The notes below the pieces were generated by a model. The model was not told where the DNA came from. It saw only the letters and a program-made list of their open reading frames with translations, and did not search any database. A DNA stretch of 16,792 nucleotides, taken from JBBTSG01 sp038064775. GTDB taxonomy: Bacteria > Patescibacteriota > Minisyncoccia > UBA6257 > GWB1-50-10. The position numbers were made by a program, and so were the translations under genes. Shown here in pieces: positions 11,948 through 16,792 of this stretch; the stretch's first letter is position 1; every line of letters starts with the position of its first letter. Location: positions 1 to 16,792 of the forward strand of contig JBBTSG010000013.1 of NCBI GenBank assembly GCA_038064775.1. Reading direction: 5' to 3'.

Positions 11948-13186
11948 ATGGTTATTAAATATAGCATTAAAACTGCCCTGAACGGGCTTAAAACTCACAA
12001 GTCGCGTTCGGTTCTGACTGTTTTAGGAATTGTGATAGGTATCACCGCCATTATTCTTGTGATGTCTTTGGGACAAGGCGCTCAAGATCTTATTCTTGGG
12101 CAAATTAAGGGTATTGGAGCAAGGACAATCGCAACAGTTCCCGGACGCCAACCTAAAGGCCCGACCGATTTTATTTCCATGTTTACCGATTCATTAAAGC
12201 CAGCGGATCTTTTAGCTTTGAGCCAGAAAAAAAACGTGCCTCACGCGGACGGCATAATGCCGGTGGTTTTCGGCAGCCAATCAGCAGTTTACGAAAATAA
12301 TACTTACCGCCCGACAATATTTGGCGCAACCGAACTTTTCTCGAAAATATATAACATTTATCCAGAGGAAGGAAGGATATTTACGAATGACGAAGTAAAA
12401 AGTTATTCCGACGTAGTTGTTATTGGTTCAAAAGTAAACATCCAGCTTAATGGCAATGGAAGTTTATTAAACCAAAAAATAAAAATAAATGGCCGCAACT
12501 TCAAAGTTATTGGCATTTTTCCAAAACAAGGACAATCTACCTTTCTTAATTTCGACGAAGCCGCTTTTATTCCGTACACGACTGCTCAGCAATATGTTTT
12601 TGGAAAGAAGCATTTTGATCGAATAGTCGTTCAAGCCGATACCGAAGCTAATGTCGCGCAAACAGTGGAAGATATAAAAATAACTCTCCGCAATAATCAC
12701 AACATTACCGATCCAACAAAAGACGATTTTTTTGTTGAAACTCAAGCACAAGCAATGGCAACGGTCGGCACGATTACAAGCGTGCTCACTTTATTTCTAG
12801 CCGCCGTTGCCGCGATTTCTCTTGTCGTTGGCGGTATTGGTATTATGAATATTATGCTTGTCTCCGTTACCGAACGGACGCGGGAAATAGGTTTAAGAAA
12901 AGCTTTGGGCGCCACCGAAAAAGATATTCTTGTCCAGTTTTTGCTCGAAGCAATAATCCTTACCGCTTTGGGCGGAGCGATAGGCATAATCCTTGGCGCC
13001 ACACTTTCGTTTATTATTTCTCTTGTTTTAACCAAATTTTTAGCAGTGAATTGGGTTTTCTCTTTTCCGGTTGGAGCAGCGGCGCTTGGTTTAGGTGTCG
13101 CGGCTTTTGTGGGTTTGGTTTTCGGTATCTATCCCGCTCGTCAGGCGTCTAAAAAAAGCCCGATAGAAGCTCTCCGTTACGAATAA
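11948..13186 (+). CDS. MacB/FtsX-type ABC transporter permease
   Basis: The permease has 412 residues. It has an N-terminal helix at about 20-42 (SRSVLTVLGIVIGITAIILVMS), a large extracytoplasmic MacB-type domain (about 43-270), and three C-terminal helices at about 276-300, 328-355 and 375-395 forming the FtsX domain. ERTREIGLRKALGA (309-322) and the terminal YPARQASKKSPIEALRYE are hallmark coupling-helix and tail motifs. With the adaptor and ATPase it forms a MacAB- or YknXYZ-type exporter of peptides, toxins or lipophilic compounds; the substrate cannot be read from sequence. In B. subtilis YknXYZ the same three parts work without an outer-membrane channel, which suits a monoderm cell. Confidence 0.95.
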   Translation: MVIKYSIKTALNGLKTHKSRSVLTVLGIVIGITAIILVMSLGQGAQDLILGQIKGIGARTIATVPGRQPKGPTDFISMFTDSLKPADLLALSQKKNVPHADGIMPVVFGSQSAVYENNTYRPTIFGATELFSKIYNIYPEEGRIFTNDEVKSYSDVVVIGSKVNIQLNGNGSLLNQKIKINGRNFKVIGIFPKQGQSTFLNFDEAAFIPYTTAQQYVFGKKHFDRIVVQADTEANVAQTVEDIKITLRNNHNITDPTKDDFFVETQAQAMATVGTITSVLTLFLAAVAAISLVVGGIGIMNIMLVSVTERTREIGLRKALGATEKDILVQFLLEAIILTALGGAIGIILGATLSFIISLVLTKFLAVNWVFSFPVGAAALGLGVAAFVGLVFGIYPARQASKKSPIEALRYE

Positions 13187-13211
13187 TTTTGGCGAGTATT
13201 TATTTTAGTGA

Positions 13212-13217
13212 TATAAT
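13212..13217 (+). promoter_or_regulatory. -10 element placing a leaderless start at 13225
   Basis: TATAAT ends 7 nt before the ATG at 13225, the spacing expected if transcription starts at the ATG. It argues for that ATG over the upstream in-frame TTG at 13189. No good -35; the exporter operon may also read through. Confidence 0.4.
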
Positions 13218-13224
13218 CAGATTA

Positions 13225-13497
13225 ATGCTCCATAAAAAAGCTTTTGCTAACTCACTCGCTCTTCTTTCCAGTCTTAGTTATCTGCTTTTTACTTTGTTTT
13301 ATTGGCTTGCTCCCGGTTTGTTTTCTTTTATTTTTAACGCTCTGTTTTTTGGCGCGAACATTACCTCTCTTTTTCCGGCGGATTTTTCTCTAGGGAAATT
13401 TATTGGCGACTCTCTAGTTCTATTAATTGGAAGTTGGCTTTTTGGTTTTGTTTGGGCTTGGTTTTATAATCGATTTTCGAGGCAAAACAATGAATGA
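13225..13497 (+). CDS. Small two- to three-helix membrane protein, DUF5676-like
   Basis: The protein has 90 residues from the ATG at 13225 (102 from the TTG at 13189). It has an N-terminal KKAFANSLALLSSLSYLLFTLFYWLAPGLF helix, a middle FNALFFGANITSLFP segment, and a C-terminal helix ending LFGFVWAWFYNRF. This resembles DUF5676, small membrane proteins common in CPR and other bacteria, of unknown function. Its stop overlaps the start of the next gene as ATGA, so the two are translationally coupled. The family assignment is from recalled pattern only. Confidence 0.6.
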   Translation: MLHKKAFANSLALLSSLSYLLFTLFYWLAPGLFSFIFNALFFGANITSLFPADFSLGKFIGDSLVLLIGSWLFGFVWAWFYNRFSRQNNE

Positions 13498-14684
13498 TCC
13501 GCATTCCTTTAATTAGTTTTCTAGTTTTACTTACAGCCTTAGGCGGAATAATTTTCTTAAATTTTCACGAAGCAAACGAGTATTATGTAAATACCGAGGT
13601 GCCCGAAAAACATCCGCCGAGTATTAAAAAAAATCTTGAAACAGATATTGGTTTTCAAAAGCCGCTTACCTCGCCGCCTACAATAATTCGGGCGGTTTAT
13701 CTTACTAGTTGGTCAGCTGGACGGGGAAGCGTGATAGATTATATTATCGATCTTTCCAAAAAAACTGATTTAAACGCGGTAGTAATAGACATTAAAGATT
13801 TTTCTGGGTTTATTACTTATGACACGAGCGTGAGTGATATTCTAAAATACAAAGCAAAAGAGATAAGAATTCCTAAAATAAATTCTTTGATCAAGAAACT
13901 TCACGATAACAATATTTATGTGATTGCGAGAATAACGGTTTTTGAAGACGGCCGTTTAGCGCTTGCGCGGCCGGATTTAGCGGTTCAAAATCTTTCTTTC
14001 TATTCAACGAGTAGCGCGCCAACCACTTCAACGATTTGGCGTGACCGGAAAAATTTGGCTTGGGTTGATCCGGCTTCAACCGAAGTTTGGGATTATATCG
14101 TAAAAATAAGCCGTGACGCGGCCGCCCGCGGTTTTGACGAGCTTAATTTTGATTATATTCGTTTCCCGTCAGACGGCGACCTTAATCTGCTTTATTTTTC
14201 TCATTGGGATCAAAAAACACCGTATCATTTTGTAATCCGTAGCTTTTTTAAGTATTTACGAGAACATTTGAATGGCGTGCGTCTTTCTGCCGATCTTTTC
14301 GGTTTGGCGACAGTTAGCAAGAACGATTTAGGCATAGGTCAGTTAATTGAAGATGCTTATGAATATTTCGATTTCGTTTCACCAATGATTTACCCTTCGC
14401 ACTACAGTTTCGGTTTTGACGGTTGCAAAGAGCCGGCGCGTTGTCCCTACGTTATGGTTAGCCATTCAATGGCTTCCGCCCTCGAGCGACTCGCGATAAG
14501 TTCGGGGACTATAGCAGGGTTGCGGCCATGGCTTCAGGATTTTGACCTTTTAGGCGTGTCATATGGTTTGTCGGAAGTTAAGGCGCAAATTCAAGCTGTT
14601 AAAGACACAACAAGTAGTTCTTTTCGAGGATTTATGCTTTGGAACGCGGGTAACAACTACACAATCGACGCTTTAAATGATTAG
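13494..14684 (+). CDS. DUF4015-type putative glycoside hydrolase, membrane-anchored or secreted
   Basis: This 396-residue protein has an N-terminal hydrophobic segment (3-23), either an uncleaved anchor or a signal peptide without an obvious cleavage site, then a linker of about 40 residues. A TIM-barrel-like domain of the DUF4015 putative glycosidase family spans residues 65-393. Motifs are RAVYLTSWSAG (66-76), LNAVVIDIKDFSGFITYD (93-110), IYVIARITVFED (141-152), GFDELNFDYIRFPSDG (213-228), LSADLFGLA (264-272), DFVSPMIYPSHY (293-304) and RPWLQDF (344-350). The conserved acidic residues in VIDIKD, NFDYIRFP and SADLFG are candidate catalytic groups. The protein probably acts on an extracellular polysaccharide or cell-wall glycan. 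It starts inside the stop of the preceding small membrane-protein gene (ATGA). Confidence 0.88.
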   Translation: MIRIPLISFLVLLTALGGIIFLNFHEANEYYVNTEVPEKHPPSIKKNLETDIGFQKPLTSPPTIIRAVYLTSWSAGRGSVIDYIIDLSKKTDLNAVVIDIKDFSGFITYDTSVSDILKYKAKEIRIPKINSLIKKLHDNNIYVIARITVFEDGRLALARPDLAVQNLSFYSTSSAPTTSTIWRDRKNLAWVDPASTEVWDYIVKISRDAAARGFDELNFDYIRFPSDGDLNLLYFSHWDQKTPYHFVIRSFFKYLREHLNGVRLSADLFGLATVSKNDLGIGQLIEDAYEYFDFVSPMIYPSHYSFGFDGCKEPARCPYVMVSHSMASALERLAISSGTIAGLRPWLQDFDLLGVSYGLSEVKAQIQAVKDTTSSSFRGFMLWNAGNNYTIDALND

Positions 14685-14692
14685 ATAGGCCC

Positions 14693-14720
14693 TTGAATTG
14701 CCTTGTTGATTTGCTAAAAT
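14693..14720 (+). promoter_or_regulatory. Promoter with extended -10 for a 28-residue membrane peptide
   Basis: TTGAAT (14693-14698), 16 bp, TAAAAT (14715-14720) with TGC directly upstream (extended -10). It ends 6 nt before the ATG at 14727, implying a leaderless transcript. The same TGCTAAAAT occurs in the promoter at 16725-16733. Confidence 0.5.
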
Positions 14721-14726
14721 ATAAAA

Positions 14727-14813
14727 ATGTTTTCCAAATTAGAATTTTATTTTTTCGTGGTTATTTGTTTGGTTGTAACATTCGTCGGTTTTAATATAGC
14801 TGTCGGTCGCTAA
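14727..14813 (+). CDS. 28-residue single-pass membrane microprotein
   Basis: The frame from ATG to TAA gives MFSKLEFYFF followed by VVICLVVTFVGFNIAVGR: a short polar start, one membrane helix of about 20 residues, and a final Arg. It sits 6 nt after an extended -10 promoter element and 9 nt before the YggT-like gene, so it is well placed as the first gene of a two-gene transcript. It is too short for homology judgement. It could be a small subunit of the neighbouring membrane protein or a chance frame. Confidence 0.45.
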   Translation: MFSKLEFYFFVVICLVVTFVGFNIAVGR

Positions 14814-14822
14814 ATAAAATCT

Positions 14823-15119
14823 ATGGTTGGCAATTTTAAAAATCGGCTTAAACACTTTCTAAAACAACTACTCGGTTTGGTAGAAATAATTTTGTTTTTC
14901 CGGCTTGTCTTTAAATATTTCGGCGCTAGTCCCGAAAGTTTCGCTATTAAATATCTTTATCTATTCTCCGATTTTTTAATCTGGCCTTTCCGATATATTT
15001 TTTCAAATCCGTATATCGGCGAGCGTTTATTTGATTTGGTAGCTTTTTCAGCAATGGCAGGTTATTTGATTCTAGTTCTCATTCTTTTACGCGTATTTAA
15101 TCTTTTCAGTCACGATTAA
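14823..15119 (+). CDS. YggT-like membrane protein
   Basis: This 98-residue protein has two to three hydrophobic helices (about 15-32, 43-60, 68-93). The order LGLVEIILFFRLVFKYFGASP, then YLFSDFLIWPFRYIF, then LFDLVAFSAMAGYLILVLIL matches the YggT-family pattern of R-helix, SDP/sd...P.R.i and a D...A...Y helix. YggT proteins are small integral membrane proteins linked to osmotic shock resistance, cell-division-site organisation or thylakoid maintenance, depending on the lineage. It follows a 28-residue single-TM peptide at 9 nt. No Shine-Dalgarno. Confidence 0.7.
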   Translation: MVGNFKNRLKHFLKQLLGLVEIILFFRLVFKYFGASPESFAIKYLYLFSDFLIWPFRYIFSNPYIGERLFDLVAFSAMAGYLILVLILLRVFNLFSHD

Positions 15120-15129
15120 ACTCAAGTGT

Positions 15130-15135
15130 TATAAT
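15130..15135 (+). promoter_or_regulatory. -10 element of the small Cys-rich gene at 15169
   Basis: TATAAT with weak -35 candidates only, located 10 nt past the YggT-like stop and 33 nt before the ATG. The AAAGG at 15143-15147 is too far upstream to act as a normal Shine-Dalgarno. Confidence 0.4.
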
Positions 15136-15168
15136 TTAAACAAAGGCCGGCTTAAGAATTTTATTAAT

Positions 15169-15348
15169 ATGGAACATTTTATTTGTACTGGCGGTTGCAA
15201 AGGAGTGAGCCCAAAGGCGGGTAAGTGTGAAGCAATAGATTGTCCGATGAATGGCGAGCCGCTTGAACAATGTGATTGTGAAGACAGCAGTCATTACGGC
15301 GCTTTTAAAGAAGAAGCGGAAAACGATAACGATAACGACGGTGATTGA
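15169..15348 (+). CDS. Small Cys-rich CTGGCKG protein with an acidic tail
   Basis: This 59-residue protein reads MEHFICTGGCKGVSPKAGKC, then Cys25 in DCPM, then QCDC (35, 37), and ends in a highly acidic Asn/Asp tail (GAFKEEAEND..). Six Cys (6, 10, 20, 25, 35, 37) and two His suggest a small zinc- or other metal-binding fold. Similar CTGGCKGVS-type mini-proteins are, as I recall, recurrent in Parcubacteria-like genomes, without known function. The acidic tail comes from a GATAAC repeat near 15324-15337. The stop TGA forms part of the -35 box of the next gene's promoter. Confidence 0.75.
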   Translation: MEHFICTGGCKGVSPKAGKCEAIDCPMNGEPLEQCDCEDSSHYGAFKEEAENDNDNDGD

Positions 15349-15373
15349 CTTGATTTTTATTCGCCTGTATACT
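15345..15373 (+). promoter_or_regulatory. Strong promoter of the DUF4406-like gene, overlapping an upstream stop codon
   Basis: TTGACT (15345-15350), exactly 17 bp, TATACT (15368-15373), with TG just before the -10. The -35 contains the TGA stop of the Cys-rich gene. A leader of about 40 nt carries AAGAGG (15407-15412), 6 nt before the GTG start. Confidence 0.7.
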
Positions 15374-15418
15374 CGGCACTAGCTAACTAATTAATAAAAA
15401 TTAAATAAGAGGTGAGAA

Positions 15419-15883
15419 GTGATAAGAGAAAGTTATTTGACGGATGAAGACAAGAAAGATTTGCTGATGGTAAAAACGCCGGCTGATTTGATTTTTGTCG
15501 CTAAACGAGAATTGGAAGTAATGCGTAAACTTCCTGGGCTTACAATTCAACCTTCCGGGCCGATTACAACCGGCGGTCTTGGCTCCAAAAGAAAAAATAT
15601 GAATAGGTTTGTGAAGACCATTCGCAAAATGCAAGCGGATAACTTCAAGGTTTGGAATATTTTGCCTTATGAACCGGCAATCGATCGATTGACGAAAATT
15701 TTAAAAACTACCGATTCGCATTGGATAATGAGAGATTTTTATGAGCCGATTATCCTTTCAGAATTAATTGATGCTATGGCTTTTATTGACGGATGGAAAG
15801 GCTCAAAAGGCGCTCGATTTGAGAATCGGCTTGGAAAAAAACGCGGTCTCACAATGATTTACCTGCCGCCCCATTATGTTTGA
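15419..15883 (+). CDS. DUF4406-like protein with nucleoside 2-deoxyribosyltransferase-type fold
   Basis: This 154-residue protein starts at GTG, 6 nt after an AAGAGG ribosome binding site. After an N-terminal extension of about 43 residues it shows SGPIT (46-50), then N60..F64 and VWN (78-80), and later an ELIDAMAFIDGWKGSKGARFENRLGKKRGLTMIYL block (115-149). Paired SGP-[IM]-T and W.GSKGA..E motifs define DUF4406/DUF1937 and nucleoside 2-deoxyribosyltransferase-like Rossmann domains, where the Glu of the second motif is the usual nucleophile (here Glu135). The family handles N-glycosidic bonds of nucleosides; in CPR it could serve nucleotide salvage, or a defence or regulatory role. The last codons form one arm of the terminator hairpin. 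The assignment is by motif pattern, not by search. Confidence 0.6.
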   Translation: MIRESYLTDEDKKDLLMVKTPADLIFVAKRELEVMRKLPGLTIQPSGPITTGGLGSKRKNMNRFVKTIRKMQADNFKVWNILPYEPAIDRLTKILKTTDSHWIMRDFYEPIILSELIDAMAFIDGWKGSKGARFENRLGKKRGLTMIYLPPHYV

Positions 15884-15895
15884 GGGCGGCTTTTT
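15865..15895 (+). terminator. Intrinsic terminator overlapping the stop codon
   Basis: GCCGCCC (15865-15871) pairs with GGGCGGC (15884-15890) across a 12-nt loop that contains the last sense codons and the TGA stop of the DUF4406-like gene; a T-run follows. The 5' arm is coding. Confidence 0.75.
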
Positions 15896-15913
15896 ATTTA
15901 GGTTAGTAATGAT

Positions 15914-15919
15914 TATAAT
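15914..15919 (+). promoter_or_regulatory. -10 element of the 15939 gene
   Basis: TATAAT ends 19 nt before the ATG at 15939; no Shine-Dalgarno in the short leader and no clear -35. Confidence 0.35.
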
Positions 15920-15938
15920 TTAAGAATATTTTGAAAAC

Positions 15939-16622
15939 ATGATTCCAGATATTACTTTAAAAGACTTTTTTGCGAACCTTTTGACTGGTTCCGCGCCGGT
16001 CTATTTAGCGATAATTTTCTTTTGGGCGGTTTTTGCTTTTGCTCTTTATGTTTTCTTGAAGAAACCGGAAAAACAGCGCGCTTACACTCGCGCTGTTTGG
16101 TCTGTGATAGGTTTTCGGGCCCTCTACGCCCTTCTTTTAACCGCCGGCCAATATTACGTTTGGTCAAAAAATTCTTTTACCGAAAGTTTTTTAAACAAGC
16201 CGTTAGGCGACACGGTGCCGCTTGGTTTTGTAAAAGATCTCCCGTGGATTTTTAATTCAAAATTTGGCTATTTTATTTTTTATTCTTGGGGTCGTTTTTG
16301 GCTTGACGTTGTTATTTCAATCGGCGCGGCGCTAATTTTTTGGTGGTTTTTGAAAGTTTTAGAAAGGCACAAAGAAAGATTTTTTGAAACAGGCGAAACA
16401 ACTTTGGGCTTGCTTTGCGCGCTCGTCGTTGGCTGGCCAAGATTTATTGCTTTTGTACCGCTGATTTTCTTTTCCGTCTTAATCGTTTCAATTTTCCGCC
16501 GGCTTGCCTTTAAGGAAGAATTCACCACTTTAAGTTACTCGTTTCTTTTTGCTTTGCTTCTGACTTTGGCTTTCGGCGGCGCCATTCTTGGTTATTTTAA
16601 TTTAAATTTGCTTGCCGTATAG
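15939..16622 (+). CDS. Hypothetical polytopic membrane protein
   Basis: I do not recognise a family for this 227-residue protein. It is very rich in Phe, Leu and Trp, with hydrophobic segments at about 19-39, 51-69, 106-135, 155-188 and 197-227. A basic patch (KKPEKQR, 41-47) probably lies on the cytoplasmic side. A longer hydrophilic stretch (75-105, containing GDTVPLGFVKDLPW) follows helix 2. It begins just after the DUF4406-like terminator and carries its own TATAAT, so it is a separate unit. No catalytic motif is visible. Confidence 0.75.
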   Translation: MIPDITLKDFFANLLTGSAPVYLAIIFFWAVFAFALYVFLKKPEKQRAYTRAVWSVIGFRALYALLLTAGQYYVWSKNSFTESFLNKPLGDTVPLGFVKDLPWIFNSKFGYFIFYSWGRFWLDVVISIGAALIFWWFLKVLERHKERFFETGETTLGLLCALVVGWPRFIAFVPLIFFSVLIVSIFRRLAFKEEFTTLSYSFLFALLLTLAFGGAILGYFNLNLLAV

Positions 16623-16641
16623 AAACTAGCGAAGGATAAAA

Positions 16642-16690
16642 AGGTGCTATCTAGGAGTGTTATCAGTAAAACACCTATATTTTTCTCAGT
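16642..16690 (+). terminator. Weak terminator-like hairpin after the last gene
   Basis: AACACCT (16669-16675) can pair imperfectly with AGG..TGTT upstream, and AT-rich and T-rich sequence follows. It is the only candidate to end the 15939 transcript. The imperfect stem makes this a weak call. Confidence 0.3.
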
Positions 16691-16703
16691 GTTTTTAGTG
16701 CTA

Positions 16704-16733
16704 TTGACAAATTACCTTGTAGTATGCTAAAAT
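16704..16733 (+). promoter_or_regulatory. Strong extended -10 promoter reading out of the window
   Basis: Perfect TTGACA (16704-16709), 18 bp, TAAAAT (16728-16733) with TGC at 16725-16727 (extended -10). It drives a plus-strand transcript starting near 16740 whose gene lies beyond the window. Confidence 0.65.
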
Positions 16734-16739
16734 TACTCT

Positions 16740-16792
16740 TGTAAGATACTCTTACACTGACTTGGCAGTACCAAGTGTTCATTAACAGAAAG
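16740..16792 (+). promoter_or_regulatory. Hairpin-rich 5' leader of an off-window gene
   Basis: Right after the expected RNA start lie two small hairpins: TGTAAG/CTTACA (16740-16745 with 16751-16756) and CTTGG/CCAAG (16761-16765 with 16771-16775). The region has no start codon with a ribosome binding site before the window ends. It may be an untranslated leader with a regulatory role. Confidence 0.4.

Noticed and set aside
12742..13035. Minus-strand frame of 97 codons across the FtsX domain
   Set aside because: Antisense shadow of the permease, whose helices and coupling motif are unmistakable.
15952..16167. Lys/Arg-rich minus-strand frame
   Set aside because: It is the reverse of a Phe/Leu-rich membrane protein gene, which typically yields Lys/Arg-rich antisense frames.
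1..16792. tRNA, rRNA, CRISPR array, insertion sequence or phage genes
   Set aside because: No cloverleaf, spaced direct repeats, terminal inverted repeats or transposase/integrase motifs were seen by eye on either strand; a model-based scan could still find a weak RNA.

Overview
The window looks like a compact genome of a low-GC bacterium of the Patescibacteria (Candidate Phyla Radiation), most like Parcubacteria. This is inference. It rests on AT-rich, tightly spaced genes, many small membrane proteins of unknown function, a small CTGGCKG-type Cys protein, a SWIB protein, and a MacA-like adaptor in an otherwise monoderm-looking gene set. TGA is used as a normal stop (ends at 4713, 13497, 15348), so the code looks standard. 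No rRNA, tRNA, CRISPR array, transposase or integrase was seen.

Layout. 1-2441 (minus): a 780-residue membrane-anchored SPFH/flotillin-type protein with four clear ~75-residue repeats and a fifth divergent one before the SPFH domain, an architecture like that of the eukaryotic major vault protein. 2442-2737: divergent control region with a possible small RNA. 2738-5136: a run of small genes for membrane proteins (DUF6580-like, TspO/MBR, DoxX-like, and an unknown 3-TM protein), interrupted by a minus-strand SWIB/MDM2-domain gene. 5212-6756: a cytoplasmic family 1 glycoside hydrolase. 6894-8054: an unrecognised 386-residue polytopic membrane protein behind a near-consensus promoter. 8108-9023: a ZIP metal transporter (minus) facing away from a 42-residue Cys/His-rich, metallothionein-like peptide (plus). 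9165-9620: DUF1003 membrane protein. 9783-13186: a three-gene MacAB/YknXYZ-like ABC exporter (adaptor, ATPase, permease). 13225-14684: a small DUF5676-like membrane protein overlapping by ATGA a secreted or anchored DUF4015 putative glycoside hydrolase. 14727-15119: a 28-residue single-TM microprotein and a YggT-like protein. 15169-15883: a second small Cys-rich protein and a DUF4406-like (nucleoside 2-deoxyribosyltransferase-fold) protein. 15939-16622: an unknown polytopic membrane protein. The window ends in a strong promoter and a hairpin-rich leader for a gene that begins outside it.

As a whole this is an accessory, cell-envelope-oriented region: membrane organisation (SPFH, YggT-like), export (ABC system), metal handling (ZIP plus Cys/His-rich peptides), small-ligand membrane proteins (TspO, DoxX) and two carbohydrate-active enzymes. 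Many genes have a -10-like hexamer only 6-10 nt before the start codon and no Shine-Dalgarno, which suggests frequent leaderless transcription. A few genes (the SPFH gene, 4777, 6894, 15419) have clear purine-rich ribosome binding sites. Most genes are separated by simple intrinsic terminators.
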